This document shows positions 1-10,738 of a stretch of 64,000 nucleotides of DNA, in pieces. A program made the translations under genes and the position numbers. The stretch comes from Arion vulgaris (taxonomy: Eukaryota; Mollusca; Gastropoda; Stylommatophora; Arionidae): assembly GCA_020796225.1 (NCBI GenBank), contig CM036755.1, positions 65,044,049 through 65,108,048 on the forward strand. Direction: 5' to 3'. Positions within the stretch are counted from its first letter, which is position 1, and every line of letters begins with the position of its first letter. Below the pieces are notes generated by a model. The model was not told where the DNA came from. It did not search any database and saw only the letters and a program-made list of their open reading frames with translations.

Positions 1-198
1 TTTTGACCTTTGTAATATCTTTGTCAAAGTCTTTATGTAGTGTGCTGTGAAATTCGTCACTCCTGTTGTACTGTTTGCTTGATAAAGGCCTATTGGTCGA
101 AACATTACTGTGTATTGTCATTGTTTTTGTATTATTTTGTAAAATTACAGTACTTTGTTATTACATGTTTCTACATTTCTATTTCCATGTCCACACAG

Positions 199-589
199 TT
201 CAACAAACATCTGGTTTGCCAGTTGCTCCCATGATTCCACTGCCAAACTTTGGACTTTTGACAGAACTTATCCATTGCGATCTTACATTGGACACACCAT
301 GGATGTTGATGTAAGTTTTGCATAAGGCATATTTTTATAAATTACTGTTACTTCTTTTTTTATCCAAGGAGTAGAAATCTGCCAGGCATAAGTTGGATCT
401 AGCAGCTTCTAGTACGTTTTGTTTGCGTTTGTTATGTAATTCATAAGTGTTTGCCTATAGCTTCGGACACAAGAGAGTTGTGGGTTCAATCCCCACACTC
501 AACATTCCACATGTGAGGAAAGGAATTGACCTTCATACCCCTAAGTACTGAAAAAGCTACAGGATTTTATTTAAATTAAAAATTGTTTT

Positions 590-678
<89 letters not shown>

Positions 679-3600
679 AGATCGGGTCCTAGAGCCAAGG
701 GAAGACCAAGAAAAATGGATAGACAATATCAAGACCACACTACATAAACATGGATATAATACAAAGTGACTCATCTGGCCCTGGAACGCAAATTAAAGTT
801 CCCACCCATACGCTTAACGGCAAGAGTAGGCAACCAATTCCATCATCCACCTGAGGGAAGACAATATATTTAAATAGAACAGTAGATTTGTAGGTGTGTC
901 ATAAAGGGCAGTAGATTTATGACAGATTTCAGTATGTGTGTCATAAAGGGCAGAAAATTTATGGCAGGTTTCAGTAGGTGTGCCATAAAGGGCAGAAGAG
1001 TTATAACAGATTTCAGTAGGTGTGACATAAATGGCATTAGATTTATGACAGATTTCAGTAAGTGTGTCATAAAGGGTAGTAGATTTAACATGTGATGATT
1101 GATGTGTTTTTTTGTCCGTCAGATTCTTCATTTGTGTGTAATATTTGCTTTTCTGTGTTGCAGTGTGTGGAATTCCATCCAAACAATAACTACATAGCAA
1201 CAGGCTCAGCAGATAAAACAGTTCGGTTTTGGAGCTTGTCAGAAGGGCGTACAGTCTGCCTGCTTCAGGGACACCGGGATCAGTACTGGCACTTGCCTTC
1301 TCTCCAGATGGGAAGCTATTAGCTTCTGCGGGTAAGAAAAGTGACTGGCAGTGAAATAATTATAGTAGAATTTTATTCTATTTGGGACCAGAGACACAGT
1401 GAATAAGTCAGGGTCAGTGAACTAGAACAGGCCAACTCCCTTGTGGAGCTATCTGGATATTTTTCCAGACATCTTTGATTTCACTGTAGGTGAGATCGAG
1501 TTCCTAGCCCTATCGGAGATGGATGATAAAATGTAGATCCTGTTTTAAAAAGTTGAGCATATAAAAGAACCCTTGGCAGTTCAAAATCGAGAAGAGCATG
1601 CTGGAAAGCCGCTGTCCTTGCAAAATTCATTTGAAATTTTTTAAATATAATAATAAATTCCTACACAATGTTTTCACCATCTTCTAAATTACATCAGGGA
1701 CCCTTGCTGTTTGCTACGGAGTTGTGTGCACTACCACTGAGATCTTCTGTGTAAGGAAGATATCGGAGCACACATGGTTACTCACTGAAGTGCAATGATG
1801 ATGGTCCTATCAATCTGTGTATATGATAAACGTACATTGTTAAATTTTCAGGTGAGGACAGAAGAGTACGGGTATGGGACTTGGGAACAGGTCATGTTGT
1901 TAAAGATCTACGAGGCCATAGTGACACAGTCTATTCACTGGCCTTCAATGAGAACAGTTCACTTCTGGCATCAGGGGGAGGTGATTCTTGTATAAGACTG
2001 TGGGATATCAAAAAGGCGGTTGAATCTCATCAGTAAGTACTTCTCTGTTGTGCTTCTGTCAATCATTTGATCACAGCAACAGTAACTTTAATGAACTGTA
2101 TGTTTCATTGACAAAACGACGATCATTAATGCCTTTGAATGCAAATGCTACAGAAGAGTACTAAGAATAACATGGGCAGAGAAAAGAACAAATGCTTCTG
2201 TTCTACAACAGCTTGATATTAAAGAGAATTTGCTATTCTTCTGCTTCAGACGCTCCATATCGACCACTTGTCAACCACTCTGTGTGCTTTGTGCCAGTTA
2301 TGCGCCTACAAGTAGGCCAGCACATCTGATTTCTACGCTGCTTTTTATTTACTAGGGTAGCATCCCTAGAGCATGCCTACATCAGTTGCCTCTTACGACA
2401 TGCATTGTAGATCGCAATTGTACTATTATTTGCTTCCCTTGCAGGCCCTGGCACCACACGGGCGAGTTTGCTATTAAAGGCATACATCAGGAAATTAAAT
2501 ATTTAGACATCAACGACGAGTGCTAGAAATAATTTTTGAGGCAATAGTGCCTGGAAGAAAATGAGAGAAGACCTAGAAGATATGGTGAAGATGCATTGCA
2601 GATCTTAGAATGACTGCTGATGCCAGCACTCACAGAACAGAGTTTCAATACTTTTTTTTTTTTTTTTACGTCCGCTCAACTCAGACGGTTTCATCTCTGA
2701 AACTGATTTGCGTGAAAACGTTTCAATTTCTTACAATGAGCGACATTGTAATTACTACACTGGCAGCGTGTGCTCAATGTACGAATGTATTCCTGCCATC
2801 AGGCAGATTTTCCCGATTCAGAGGTACTAGGTTTCGTCTGAGTAATAGACTAACAAATGCGACGTGAGTTCGAACCAGCATGAGGCGTCTACGCAGCAGC
2901 GAGCTACTATCAACTACAGGCAGTCCCATTTCAATACTAATGTCATGGGAGCTAAGTTCCAGAAGGGACAAGCTACTTGATGGTGATGTTTAATTTCAAG
3001 TCATCCACAGAATCCCCTCAGATTCTGAAGTACTGTCATCTCAGTAAAACCATGTTATTTCCTGCACTAAGCCAGTTCAAGCTGTTTAATCAAAAATGTT
3101 TCGAAGATAATAAAAATTTCATTGTAATAACAAAAATATTCATAACGAGTGTAAATAATAATTACTCTCGTACCCTTATACGTTACATAGGGCCGGCAAG
3201 CAATTTCTCCATACTGCTCTATCCTGGACAACTCGCTCAATCTCCTCCATGGAACTGAGACCGATATTTCTTGCCTCTCTCAGCAAAGTTCATTTCAGGG
3301 TCTCCTTAGGTCGACCTCTCTTTCTTGAACCCTTTGCATCCCACTTCAATGCCTGCTTTGATATTCATTGATCATTTCTCCTCAAGTGTGTCCAACATAT
3401 CTCCATCTTCTCCTTCTTATAACAGTTGTCACTAGTGGTTGACCAGACATTTCTCTAATTTCATCACTTCTCCTTAATTCGTTCTTTTTTATGTTCATTA
3501 TTTTTCGTAGACATCTATTTTCAAATGCATTCAACTTGCTTTCTATATCTTTAGTCATTTTCAACTTTCGCTGGCATACGTTAGGATTGATACAACATTT

Positions 3601-5026
3601 GAATTGAAATTCGTAATTTAGTTTTAATGCTATATCACTTGCAGTTTAAGAGTGTAAGCCTTACGTTGAAAAAAAAAAGCTAGTCAGAAACTAGTTCTTA
3701 AATTGAAAGCCCGCCCGAGTGGTTACCGGGCCCAAATTTGGGGTGTAAAGAATAGAACCACTGTTACCTACCATGCCTGTCGTATCGGGCGACTAAGGAG
3801 GTTTGGCTGAAATCGGATGCACGTGTCTGCTAGGGAATGCTAACCCAAACAAATGCTTGCAGAAAATGAATGCACCAGGCTGTAAGGCGCATAACATGGT
3901 GCAACGACCCTCGCAATGAGGAATGGGACAACGGATTCTATGGTCGCCAATCTGCCTCTGAGATTTAGCCACGCAGTAAGAATGTCTGACCTACCATCAC
4001 GAGAGTGGCCAAAACTTACTGCGGGAAGAGGTCAGCACAAATGCGGAAGCAGAAATCATAGGAATTATATCCTACAGAACTGCCCCCAGTATGCAGACTT
4101 GAAGAAAGAGGTGGCCCACTTACACTAGTGTCCAAGACAAACTGTATGGTGTGGCTGATAATCTGAGGCAGACTGCCTTTATTAGAGAATCCAAAATCCC
4201 AATCTAGTGAGAACGCAGAAGAAATTGAAACCTACTTTTGCATTCATTTTATTTTTGAAAAATAGTTTTCTAATTTGCCATGTTGTCTTTGATCACGAAA
4301 CACTTTTACATTTGATGTTCTAAAGTGGAAGAATTGGCTTTATTGCATTGGGTTATACCCCATATGGCTCGGTCCCTCTCCACAAGAATGGCACGCCACC
4401 TGCCAAGAATATTGAACAAAGTACGAACTTCATATCTATGGTAACTTCTTCTGCTTCGAATGCTCCATATCGACCACTCTTTGTGATTTGTATGTGATCT
4501 GAGCCTAAGAGCGATTGTATGTTGTGCCAGCTATTCGCCTATAAGTAGGCCAGCACATCCGATTTCTGCAACCTTTTTTTTTATTTACTAGGGCAACTTC
4601 CCTAGGCCCCTGCCTCATTCACCTCTTACGATATGCCTTGTAGGTCAGTGTTACTATACTTTGCTCTCATTGTGAGCCTTGGCAACACACAGGTGTCTCT
4701 GGTAACAATTCTAGGGGTTTCTGAAAAAAATGCATTTGTTAACAGAACCATGCGGTCTGAATTTGAACCCTCAACCTTCAGAACACACTGCAAGGGCTTA
4801 GCCACAGAGATTTTTATGTTATTCTCAATATGAGTTGAGAGGATATGCTTATTATTCTTCTCTAACATACATAATATTCACTTTTAACTATTGCATTTAT
4901 TATTCCAGAAGTGAAAGCCACTCTTCCCCAGAACTACTCGGAGCATTTCCAACAAAGTCAGCACTCATCTCCTACCTCAGCTTCTCACCTTTCAACGTTC
5001 TCCTTGCAGCTGGAGCTAGTTCTTGA
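199..5026 (+). CDS. TAF5L: TAF5L-like WD40 protein, C-terminal four exons (5' partial)
   Basis: The protein is a WD40 subunit of the SAGA/PCAF histone acetyltransferase complex, expected in the nucleus. Exons seen: 199-310, 1164-1331, 1852-2032 and 4909-5026 (TGA at 5024-5026). All introns have AG acceptors and GTAAG donors, and phases 0, 1 and 2 chain correctly. Exon 1 reads FASCSHDSTAKLWTFDRTYP, and exon 2 opens CVEFHPNNNYIATGSADKT. Exon 3 carries GEDRRVRVWDLGTGH and SGGGDSCIRLWDIKKA. The last exon ends LLAAGASS. The FDRTYPLR and DVDCVEFHPN signatures fit TAF5L better than TAF5 (from memory of the families). About three WD repeats are covered; the LisH/NTD2 part lies left of the window. Oddity: one base is missing between about 1275 and 1282 (GHR / VLALAFSPDGK change frame), yet exon phase is restored if one base is added, so a sequence error is likely. 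Confidence 0.9.
440..565 (+). repeat. tRNA-like SINE fragment
   Basis: In TAF5L intron 1. GGGTTCAATCCCC at about 491-503 is a good pol III B-box, preceded by a weak A-box-like stretch. The part downstream has no other match in the window. Confidence 0.4.
593..675. repeat. (TA)n microsatellite
   Basis: About 41 uninterrupted TA units in TAF5L intron 1. Confidence 0.97.
676..800 (+). mobile_element. LINE 3' remnant
   Basis: With frame changes it reads roughly KGRPRKRWIDNI then TTLHKHGYN, resembling the tail of an RT-type LINE ORF. Decayed fragment within TAF5L intron 1. Confidence 0.5.
888..1091. repeat. 42-bp intronic minisatellite
   Basis: Nearly five tandem copies of a 42-bp unit containing TGTCATAAAGGGCAGTAGAT, in TAF5L intron 1, ending about 70 bp before the exon 2 acceptor. 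An open frame on the reverse strand through it is an artefact of the 14-codon period. Confidence 0.9.
1395..1812 (+). repeat. Family M repeat, copy 1
   Basis: About 400 bp in TAF5L intron 2, matching 38790-39145 (same strand) and 58155-58570 (inverted). Landmarks: GGTGAGATCGAGTTCCTAG, CACCATCTTC, CACACATGGTTACTCAC, end ATGATGATGGT followed by TCAATC. No coding capacity seen. The class is unknown; a (TCAA)n 3' tail would suit a retroposon. Confidence 0.75.
2100..2640 (+). mobile_element. LINE (RT-type) 3' remnant split by SINE-B
   Basis: The left part reads FECKCYRRVLRITWAEKRTN then SVLQQLDIKE, a typical end-of-RT segment of RTE/CR1-like LINEs. It is interrupted by SINE-B at 2238-2464 and resumes at 2476. 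Confidence 0.6.
2238..2464 (-). mobile_element. SINE-B
   Basis: Full copy, tail at left. TSD AATTTGCTATT at 2227-2237 and AGTTTGCTATT at 2465-2475. Inserted into a LINE remnant. Confidence 0.88.
2655..2926 (-). mobile_element. SINE-D (tRNA-derived)
   Basis: Reverse-strand copy of the element at 21735-22045. It shares the head (ACTGCCTGTAGTTGATAG read in reverse), the GTTCGAAC B-box region, the middle and the end CTGAGTTGAGCGGACGT. A poly(T)/poly(A) run lies next to its 3' end. Confidence 0.75.
3190..3590 (-). mobile_element. LINE RT C-terminal remnant
   Basis: The reverse strand reads KLNAFENRCLRKIMNI and RRRRWRYVGHT, the post-RT region of RTE-like LINEs. Short and frame-broken. Confidence 0.65.
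3709..4222 (+). mobile_element. A-long composite SINE, copy 1
   Basis: 514 bp flanked by TSD AATTGAAA (3701-3708 and 4223-4230). Order: SINE-A head and core (3713-~3825), an unrelated middle (~3826-4050), then the LINE-e 3' end, which encodes [10 protein letters not shown] and ends AATCTAGTGAGAACGCAGAAGAA. The TSDs enclose the whole unit, so head and LINE tail moved together. In TAF5L intron 3. Confidence 0.85.
4340..4760 (+). repeat. Family K repeat, interrupted by SINE-B
   Basis: TACCCCATATGGCTC and CCACCTGCC landmarks match 28330-28440. At 28.4 kb the sequence runs straight across the point where SINE-B sits here, giving an empty-site reference. Confidence 0.65.
4446..4699 (-). mobile_element. 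SINE-B
   Basis: 254 bp, tail at left, TSD TGGTAAC (4439-4445 and 4700-4706). Inserted in family K. Confidence 0.85.
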
Positions 5027-5224
5027 CACCATGTACTGGAACATTGTGTTCCAGTCCAGATGGCAGCAATGTTAATTTGTATGTTAACGCTCAAGCTCAA
5101 CCATATGCAGGCTCTCAAGTTGTACATTGTTGAACCGTTCTTTGATGTAAATTTTTCAGTCATTCACTATTATAATCCTCATTAGAGACATTTCATCTGA
5201 TTTCATTGTAACATGGTATAGACA

Positions 5225-5230
5225 AATAAA
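5225..5230 (+). terminator. TAF5L: Poly(A) signal of TAF5L
   Basis: AATAAA about 200 bp after the TAF5L stop, in an A+T-rich stretch with no competing signal nearby. Confidence 0.7.
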
Positions 5231-5339
5231 TTATTTTCAGTTTTTCATTGAACTCGTTGTTGTAAATGTTGAAATGTATTAACAAGAATTAAGATGTTTT
5301 ACTATTGAATCGGCATAAGCCAAATTCTTCTTCACTTTT

Positions 5340-5555
5340 CTCACTCTCGCGCGATCACCTAAAAGACAGACGTACCAGATTTCTTCATAAATTCATTCAT
5401 GTGGAAATCTGATTCATGCAACCTTAGCATGGGTGGGTTTCGTCACATCTTCAGCGCCATTTGGAACTCTGGTGCCTATCCTTCGGCGATGTGTCCGGAT
5501 TCAGCCAGCATTTCTGGGTTCGCTCTCCGTTAGCTGTCCCCAGCTGTCCTGCAAG
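5340..5555 (-). repeat. SINE-D-like repeat
   Basis: Matches 16610-16830: shared CACATCTTCAGCGCCATTTG and TCCTTCGGCGATGTGTCC. No coding sense. The orientation is inferred from the longer copy. Confidence 0.65.
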
Positions 5556-5565
5556 GCAGCAGGTT

Positions 5566-5816
5566 CTTCTTCTTCTTTGCGTTCGTTCTTTACGACCAAT
5601 TTTAATCACTCTTTGTGATATGTTTGATCTTTGCCAAGAACGTGTATACGTTGCACATTGGTTGGTAGGCCCCTAAAAGCAAGACTTCTATACATTTCGG
5701 ACACATGCATCCGATTTCAGCTAAACCTCCTTAGTCGCCTCTTACGACATGCGTGGCAGGTAACAGTGGTTCTATTCTTTACACCCCAAATTTGGGCCCG
5801 GTAACCACTCGGGTGG
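5566..5816 (-). mobile_element. SINE-A, full copy
   Basis: 251 bp, GAA-tail at left, CCCAAATTTGGG head at right. Perfect TSD GCAGCAGGTT (5556-5565 and 5817-5826). Confidence 0.93.
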
Positions 5817-5826
5817 GCAGCAGGTT

Positions 5827-5961
5827 GACTTCTACACATTTAGGACACATGCATCCGATTTCAGCCAAATCTCCTTAGTCCCCTCTTAGCGACATGTGTG
5901 GCAGGTAACAGGGGTTCTATTCTTTACACCCCATATTTGGACCCCGGCAACCACTTGGGCG
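5827..5961 (-). mobile_element. SINE-A, head and core only
   Basis: Lacks the LINE-like tail. Abuts the duplicated target of the preceding SINE-A and is followed by LINE-g. Confidence 0.85.
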
Positions 5962-6660
5962 TTTCACCTATCAGTTCCCGACAGAGCACAGGTCTTCTTC
6001 CAATTCTTCCTCTCTCCTGCGATCCCTTCCAATTCTCTCCATGTTTTACCTATCCTTTTAATACTAGCCTCCAGCTCTCTTCTCCAGGTATATCTAGGTC
6101 TTCCTTACTCCATTTCCCTGCGGGTTCCAAAACAGTACCTGTCTTGCAATGCTTCCGGTTCTTTCTTTTCTCCAATCCTGTTTTGCCTCAAAGCGTCAGG
6201 TCAAGAAGACATGCTGACATGCTTCCGGTTGGTCTTCTCAATGTGTGTCCTATCCATCGCCAGCGTCTTTTCCTTAGCTCTTTCTCCACTGGTATCTGCT
6301 TAGTTCTTTCTCTGCATCATTCGTAATCTTATACCATCTCAGTTCCTTTATTCTACGTAAACATCCATTTATGAAGGTCTGTAGTCTTTTTTTCTCGTTC
6401 ACTTTTGTTCAATGTCTATATAACGAGTCCGATTCCCTGTGTGTATGTTGTTCTATTTGTTAGTCCATCATGGCTTCCAGACTGCTTTGCATGGATGTTT
6501 GTCTCTGTTGGTCAGTGTTCTTTCCACAGTTGATTCAGCAGGTGATAATCTTGCAGGATGTATTCGGCTTTCTGTCCATATGTGAGTGATTAAGCCAGTC
6601 TTAATCTGTGTGGGTGACTTCAGTCTAATTGTATCCAGTTCTGAGTCTAAACTATCACAT
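5962..6660 (-). mobile_element. LINE-g (RTE-like) 3' fragment
   Basis: Reverse-strand similarity to 25930-27387, including the [12 protein letters not shown] region and the RT C-terminus. Many stops and shifts. Confidence 0.65.
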
Positions 6661-6693
6661 CTCTTTATAGTGGTAAAGATATCTTATCTTTTT

Positions 6694-6937
6694 CTTCAAA
6701 CGCTCCATTATCGACCACTTGTTAAACCACTCTTTGATATTTGTATATGATCTGAGCCTAAGATCAATTGTACAATCTGTCAGTTATGCGATGGTCAACA
6801 AATCCGATTTCTGATACACATTTTATTTACTAGGTAGCTTCCTAGGTACCAACCTTAGTTGCTTCTTATGACATGCCTTGTAGGTCACAGTGTTACCATT
6901 CTTTGCTCCCTTGAGGACCCCGGCAACACATGGGCGA
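6694..6937 (-). mobile_element. SINE-B
   Basis: TSD ATCTTTTT (6686-6693 and 6938-6945). Several single-base deletions relative to other copies. Confidence 0.85.
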
Positions 6938-6945
6938 ATCTTTTT

Positions 6946-7440
6946 GTCTTCTTTCTAATTGGTTACTAAACTAACATCATTGTACTCCGAACAGACCCAT
7001 AGGTGCTCAGTCTCCCCCAACAGATATAGAAGATTATGCATACTGATTAAACACTCCTGACTATGCACACTTCTCACTCTGCTACCCAGTTCTAATTGTA
7101 CAATGGGTAACTCCAAACTGCCTAAATCACTGGATCCATTCAACATCTATTTTAGTGTCCTCATACAATAGATAATTGCAAAGAGACCGAAGAACATCCC
7201 CTTATCCATCTTCAACTCCCCAACAATCGATGCAAGCCTGCCCGCTCTCATTATAAACACACGCATGCCCAGGACAGTATATCCAAGTAAGCCTTGGAGG
7301 TTAGAAACTTCTATAGATGACATCCACTCATACCGAAACCTGCCCTTCTGGATCTTGTAAAGCATCGACTGAGAGTCAGATACAACAAAAGCCCCAGTAA
7401 ATGTAAATGAAGTCCCAGAGAGCCTTTTCTAATGGCCTTG
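6946..7440 (-). mobile_element. LINE-f RNase H remnant
   Basis: The reverse strand matches the 28.5-29.5 kb LINE: SDSQSMLYKIQKGRFRYEWM then SSIEVSNLQ, and CSEYNDVS in place of CPECNDVS. Broken by frameshifts. Confidence 0.75.
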
Positions 7441-7539
7441 ATGAGTGTTTGATTTTCCTGGAAAGTAATTACTGTATTTGATTCTTTTGTTTCTGTGTTG
7501 CTAATTCGTCTCCTTTCTCATTCCCTGGTGAGTCTTGTC

Positions 7540-7768
7540 TCACTCACGCTCCATATCGACCACTTGTTAAACCACTCTTTGTGACTTGTATGTGATCTGA
7601 GCCTAAGAATTGTATGTTGTGCCAATTATGCACCTACAAGTAGGCCAGCGCATCCAATTTCTGCGACACTTTATTTACTAGGGTAGCTTCCCTACATCAT
7701 TACCTCTTACATGTCATGTAGGTCATAGTGTTATTCTTTGCTCCCTTGCAGCCCCAGCAACACAAAGG
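7540..7768 (-). mobile_element. SINE-B
   Basis: Clear CGCTCCATATCGACCACTTG tail side and AGTAGGCCAGC hairpin region. TSD not resolved; abuts SINE-F. Confidence 0.8.
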
Positions 7769-7769
7769 C

Positions 7770-7925
7770 ACCATTGCTTTCTGAGCTGTAATGTCTACTT
7801 TATTGTTCGTAAAAATCCACGGAACAAATTTGCTTCCAAATTGCCTGCCTCAGAGTTTGAACCAGATACTCTTGGGATGTGATCGAGCTCACTACCACTT
7901 TAGCTACAGAAGCCCACCTATGTAC
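7770..7925 (-). mobile_element. SINE-F (tRNA-derived), truncated
   Basis: Read on the minus strand it has an A-box-like TGTAGCTAAAGTGGTAGTG and a box-B-like GGTTCAAACTCTG. Same family as 9766-10030. Confidence 0.7.
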
Positions 7926-8222
7926 TGCTATTATATCTACTGGGATAAAATGAGAACCCATGCGTCTGCTTGGAGTGATCTGACGTCGATATAGTGACCA
8001 ATTTTGTTTGCACATTTGTAGTAGTATACACTTTCTACCAACCGAAAATTGATAAAACTTTCCAAAGTATCTCTTTGCAAATATTTAATATGCTATTCAT
8101 GCAGCGAATATGAAATATTTTGGCCACGTTATGTCACAGTGGTTTGTATGTCACAGTGGTTTGGAGAGAACATTAATGGAAGGCATAGTTTATGAGTATG
8201 AGGCAGGGGACGACCAAGACGA

Positions 8223-9061
8223 AGGTGGTAGCATGACATCTTTGCGTTCGTTCGTTACGACCAAATTTTGTGATATGTTTGATCTTTGCCAAGAATGTGT
8301 ATACGTTGCAAACGCAAACAAAGCAAGTCAAATATCCGGTCAAATGACACCTATACCCAATTCTTCTTCTTTGCGTTGGTTCTATACAACCAATTTTAAT
8401 CACTCTTTGTGATATGTTTGATCATTGCCAAGAACGTGTATACGTTGCACATTGGTTTGGTAGGCCCCTAAACGCATAGACTTCTACACACTTAGGAAAC
8501 ATGCATCCGATTTCAGCCAAACCTCATTCGCCTCTTACGACATGCGTGGCAGGTAACAGTGGTTCTATTCTTTACATCCCAAATTTGGTCCCGGGAACCA
8601 CTGGCAGTAGCATGACATCAAAGAAACCTTGAACATGATGCTGAAGGAGGTAGCATGACATCTTGCGTTCAGTTAGCACTTACGACCAAATTTTGTGATA
8701 TGTTTGATCTTTGCCAAGAATGTGTATACGTTGCAACGCAAACAAAGCAAGTCAAATATCCGGTCAAATGACACCTATACCCAATTCTTTTTCTTTGCGT
8801 TGGTTCTATACAACCAATTTTAATCACTCTTTGTGATATGTTTGATCATTGCCAAGAACGTGTATACGTTGCACATTGGTTTGGTAGGCCCCTAAACGCA
8901 TAGACTTCTACACACTTAGGACACATGCATCCGATTTCAGCCAAACCTCATTCGCCTCTTACGACATGCGTGGCAGGTAACAGTGGTTCTATTCTTTACA
9001 TCCCAAATTTGGTCCCCGGTAACCACTCGGGCAGTAGCATGACATCAAAGAAACCTTGAAC
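8223..9061 (-). repeat. ~425-bp tandem duplication containing SINE-A
   Basis: Two head-to-tail units (start marks GTAGCATGACATC at about 8228 and 8650). Each has a SINE-A copy at its right and a second, partial SINE-A tail plus spacer CAAATGACACCTATACCC at its left. The units differ by a few substitutions and indels, so this was duplicated recently. Confidence 0.85.
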
Positions 9062-9765
9062 ATGATGCTGAAGGAGGTGGGAGAACTTGCTAGAGATCAG
9101 AGTTTTTCAGGCAGGCTGTGATAAAAGCGGCGTTCGCAAGGGACATGCTATTTGAATTTGTGCAGTCTTCAAGAACAAGTGACATATGCATCCCATTTTG
9201 CATCACCCACATTCACAACAAACAACAGTTTTTCCAAACTAAACCCAAGTCAGATAACACATACGCATTGTTTATTTAGTATTTTTTTCATATGGCCTAA
9301 ATAAAAAAACTTCTGACAAAACGTAGATCAGCTCATGGTGTTCTTCACTTAACTTTCTACACACTGGGTGTGTGAACAATGAGTGTTTATTACACAGAGA
9401 CACAGTACAGAGAAATTACACACACAATAAGCAACACTTAAAAAAAAATATAAACAACAAAAAAAGAAACTTCAGCATGTGTTGATACTTTATGCTGAAG
9501 TTAAATTGCTGACTTGTTACGGCTGAAGAAATGAAAATGCAAACTGGTACGACTAGATATTGCAAACGATCAGCTTGTGGTCCATGTATTCACACCTTGT
9601 GAACCAAATGTCAAACTATGTTGCTTTGGGTTGGACGCCTTTTTACCAGAAGCCACGCTAAAGGGCATTTCTTATTCTAAAATCAAATGTCTTGTAAAAG
9701 CAAGGTTTTTGCCCCGGTTCACTAACAATTAAGTTTCAAAGACAGATTCAATCACAATTTCTTAA
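9062..9765. other. No recognisable feature
   Basis: A+T-rich unique-looking sequence. No coding exon, repeat match or RNA gene seen. Confidence 0.5.
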
Positions 9766-10030
9766 TGAGAAGAATCATAAATGTGGACATGAAAATTGTG
9801 GCATATCCTAAAGGATGTAGCCATAAACGACAGTAAACGAGTCATTGATTTTCTAGGTACCACTTATACGTTCAGTAGTTTGCCATTGCGTTCTGAACGG
9901 TGAGGTCTATTTTTACCTTTTGTGAAAATTCCACTGAAACAAATTTGCTTCCAATGTGTCCACCATGGGGTTTGAACCAGGTACACTTGGGTTAGTGATC
10001 AAGCTCACTACCACTTGAGTTACAGATGGA
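9766..10030 (-). mobile_element. SINE-F
   Basis: Shares TTTTCTAGGTACCACTTATA, CAGTAGTTTGCCATTGC and GGTTTGAACCAGGTAC with 12.2-12.7 kb and 27.4-27.7 kb. On the minus strand the tRNA-like head has a fair A-box and B-box. Confidence 0.8.
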
Positions 10031-10489
10031 CAGATGACTTTTTAATAAAAGGGTTTACCTTATCAAACACAAAAAGTACAAATTTGATTTTTCTCATAAC
10101 TATCAAACAACACACTCAAATTATGGTGTTTTTTCATTTTTTAACGTTAATCATAGATTAGAAATCAAGTCACAGTTGGGGATATAAACAAAAACCTTCA
10201 GTTCTGATTGTTCTAGATTTAAACCGTCACATTCTTGAACAAATACAGGGTGTTCAAGATAAAATTAGCCTGTCATGGATGCCAATCTGACATATATTTA
10301 TGAAAATGAGAAGGTTCAATTATGATGTAGTATAAGTCAAGTACGCAAGTCTTTTTGTGGATGGTGTATAATTATGGTGCGGGAAGGGGCGATGAACCAA
10401 TGTGACGTACGACGAGATAGTCAGAACCGGTTTAAATAGTAAATAGACAAAACGCAGAGTAACTGGCAACTTTTGATTATTATTATTTT
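10031..10489. other. No recognisable feature
   Basis: A+T-rich. Contains GGGTGTTCAAGATAAAATTA near 10248 and TTACCTTGAACACCCTGTAT near 10763, an imperfect inverted pair around SINE-B 10490-10738. It may be a small DNA-element remnant. Confidence 0.35.
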
Positions 10490-10738
10490 CATATCGCTCC
10501 ATATCTACCACTTGTCAACCAATCTGTGTGATTTGTATGTGATCTGAGCCTAAGAGTGATTGTACGCTGTGCCATTTATGTGTCTATAAGTAGGCCAGCA
10601 CATCCGATTTCTGCGATGCATTTTTATTTATTAGGGTAGCATCCCTAGGGCCTACATCAATCACTCTTACGACATGCATTGTAGGTTGCAGTGGAACCAT
10701 TCTTTGCTTCCCTTGTAGGCCTCAGCACCACACAGATA
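10490..10738 (-). mobile_element. SINE-B
   Basis: Full-length by landmarks; TSD not clear. It sits inside the GGGTGTTCAAG / CTTGAACACCC inverted pair. Confidence 0.8.

Noticed and set aside
589..774. Frame with a long Tyr-Ile repeat
   Set aside because: Translation of the (TA)n microsatellite.
814..1200. Open reverse-strand frame with a repeating LLPFMTHLLKSVIN-type peptide
   Set aside because: It is a product of the 42-bp intronic minisatellite, whose period is a multiple of three.
199..5026. TAF5 rather than TAF5L
   Set aside because: The C-terminal end (LLGAFPTK...LLAAGA) is compatible with both, but the FDRTYPLR and DVDCVEFHPN signatures match TAF5L better from memory. A tree would settle it.
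5896..6326. Two overlapping 135-142-codon plus-strand frames
   Set aside because: They run antisense through SINE-A and LINE-g and have no protein-family character.
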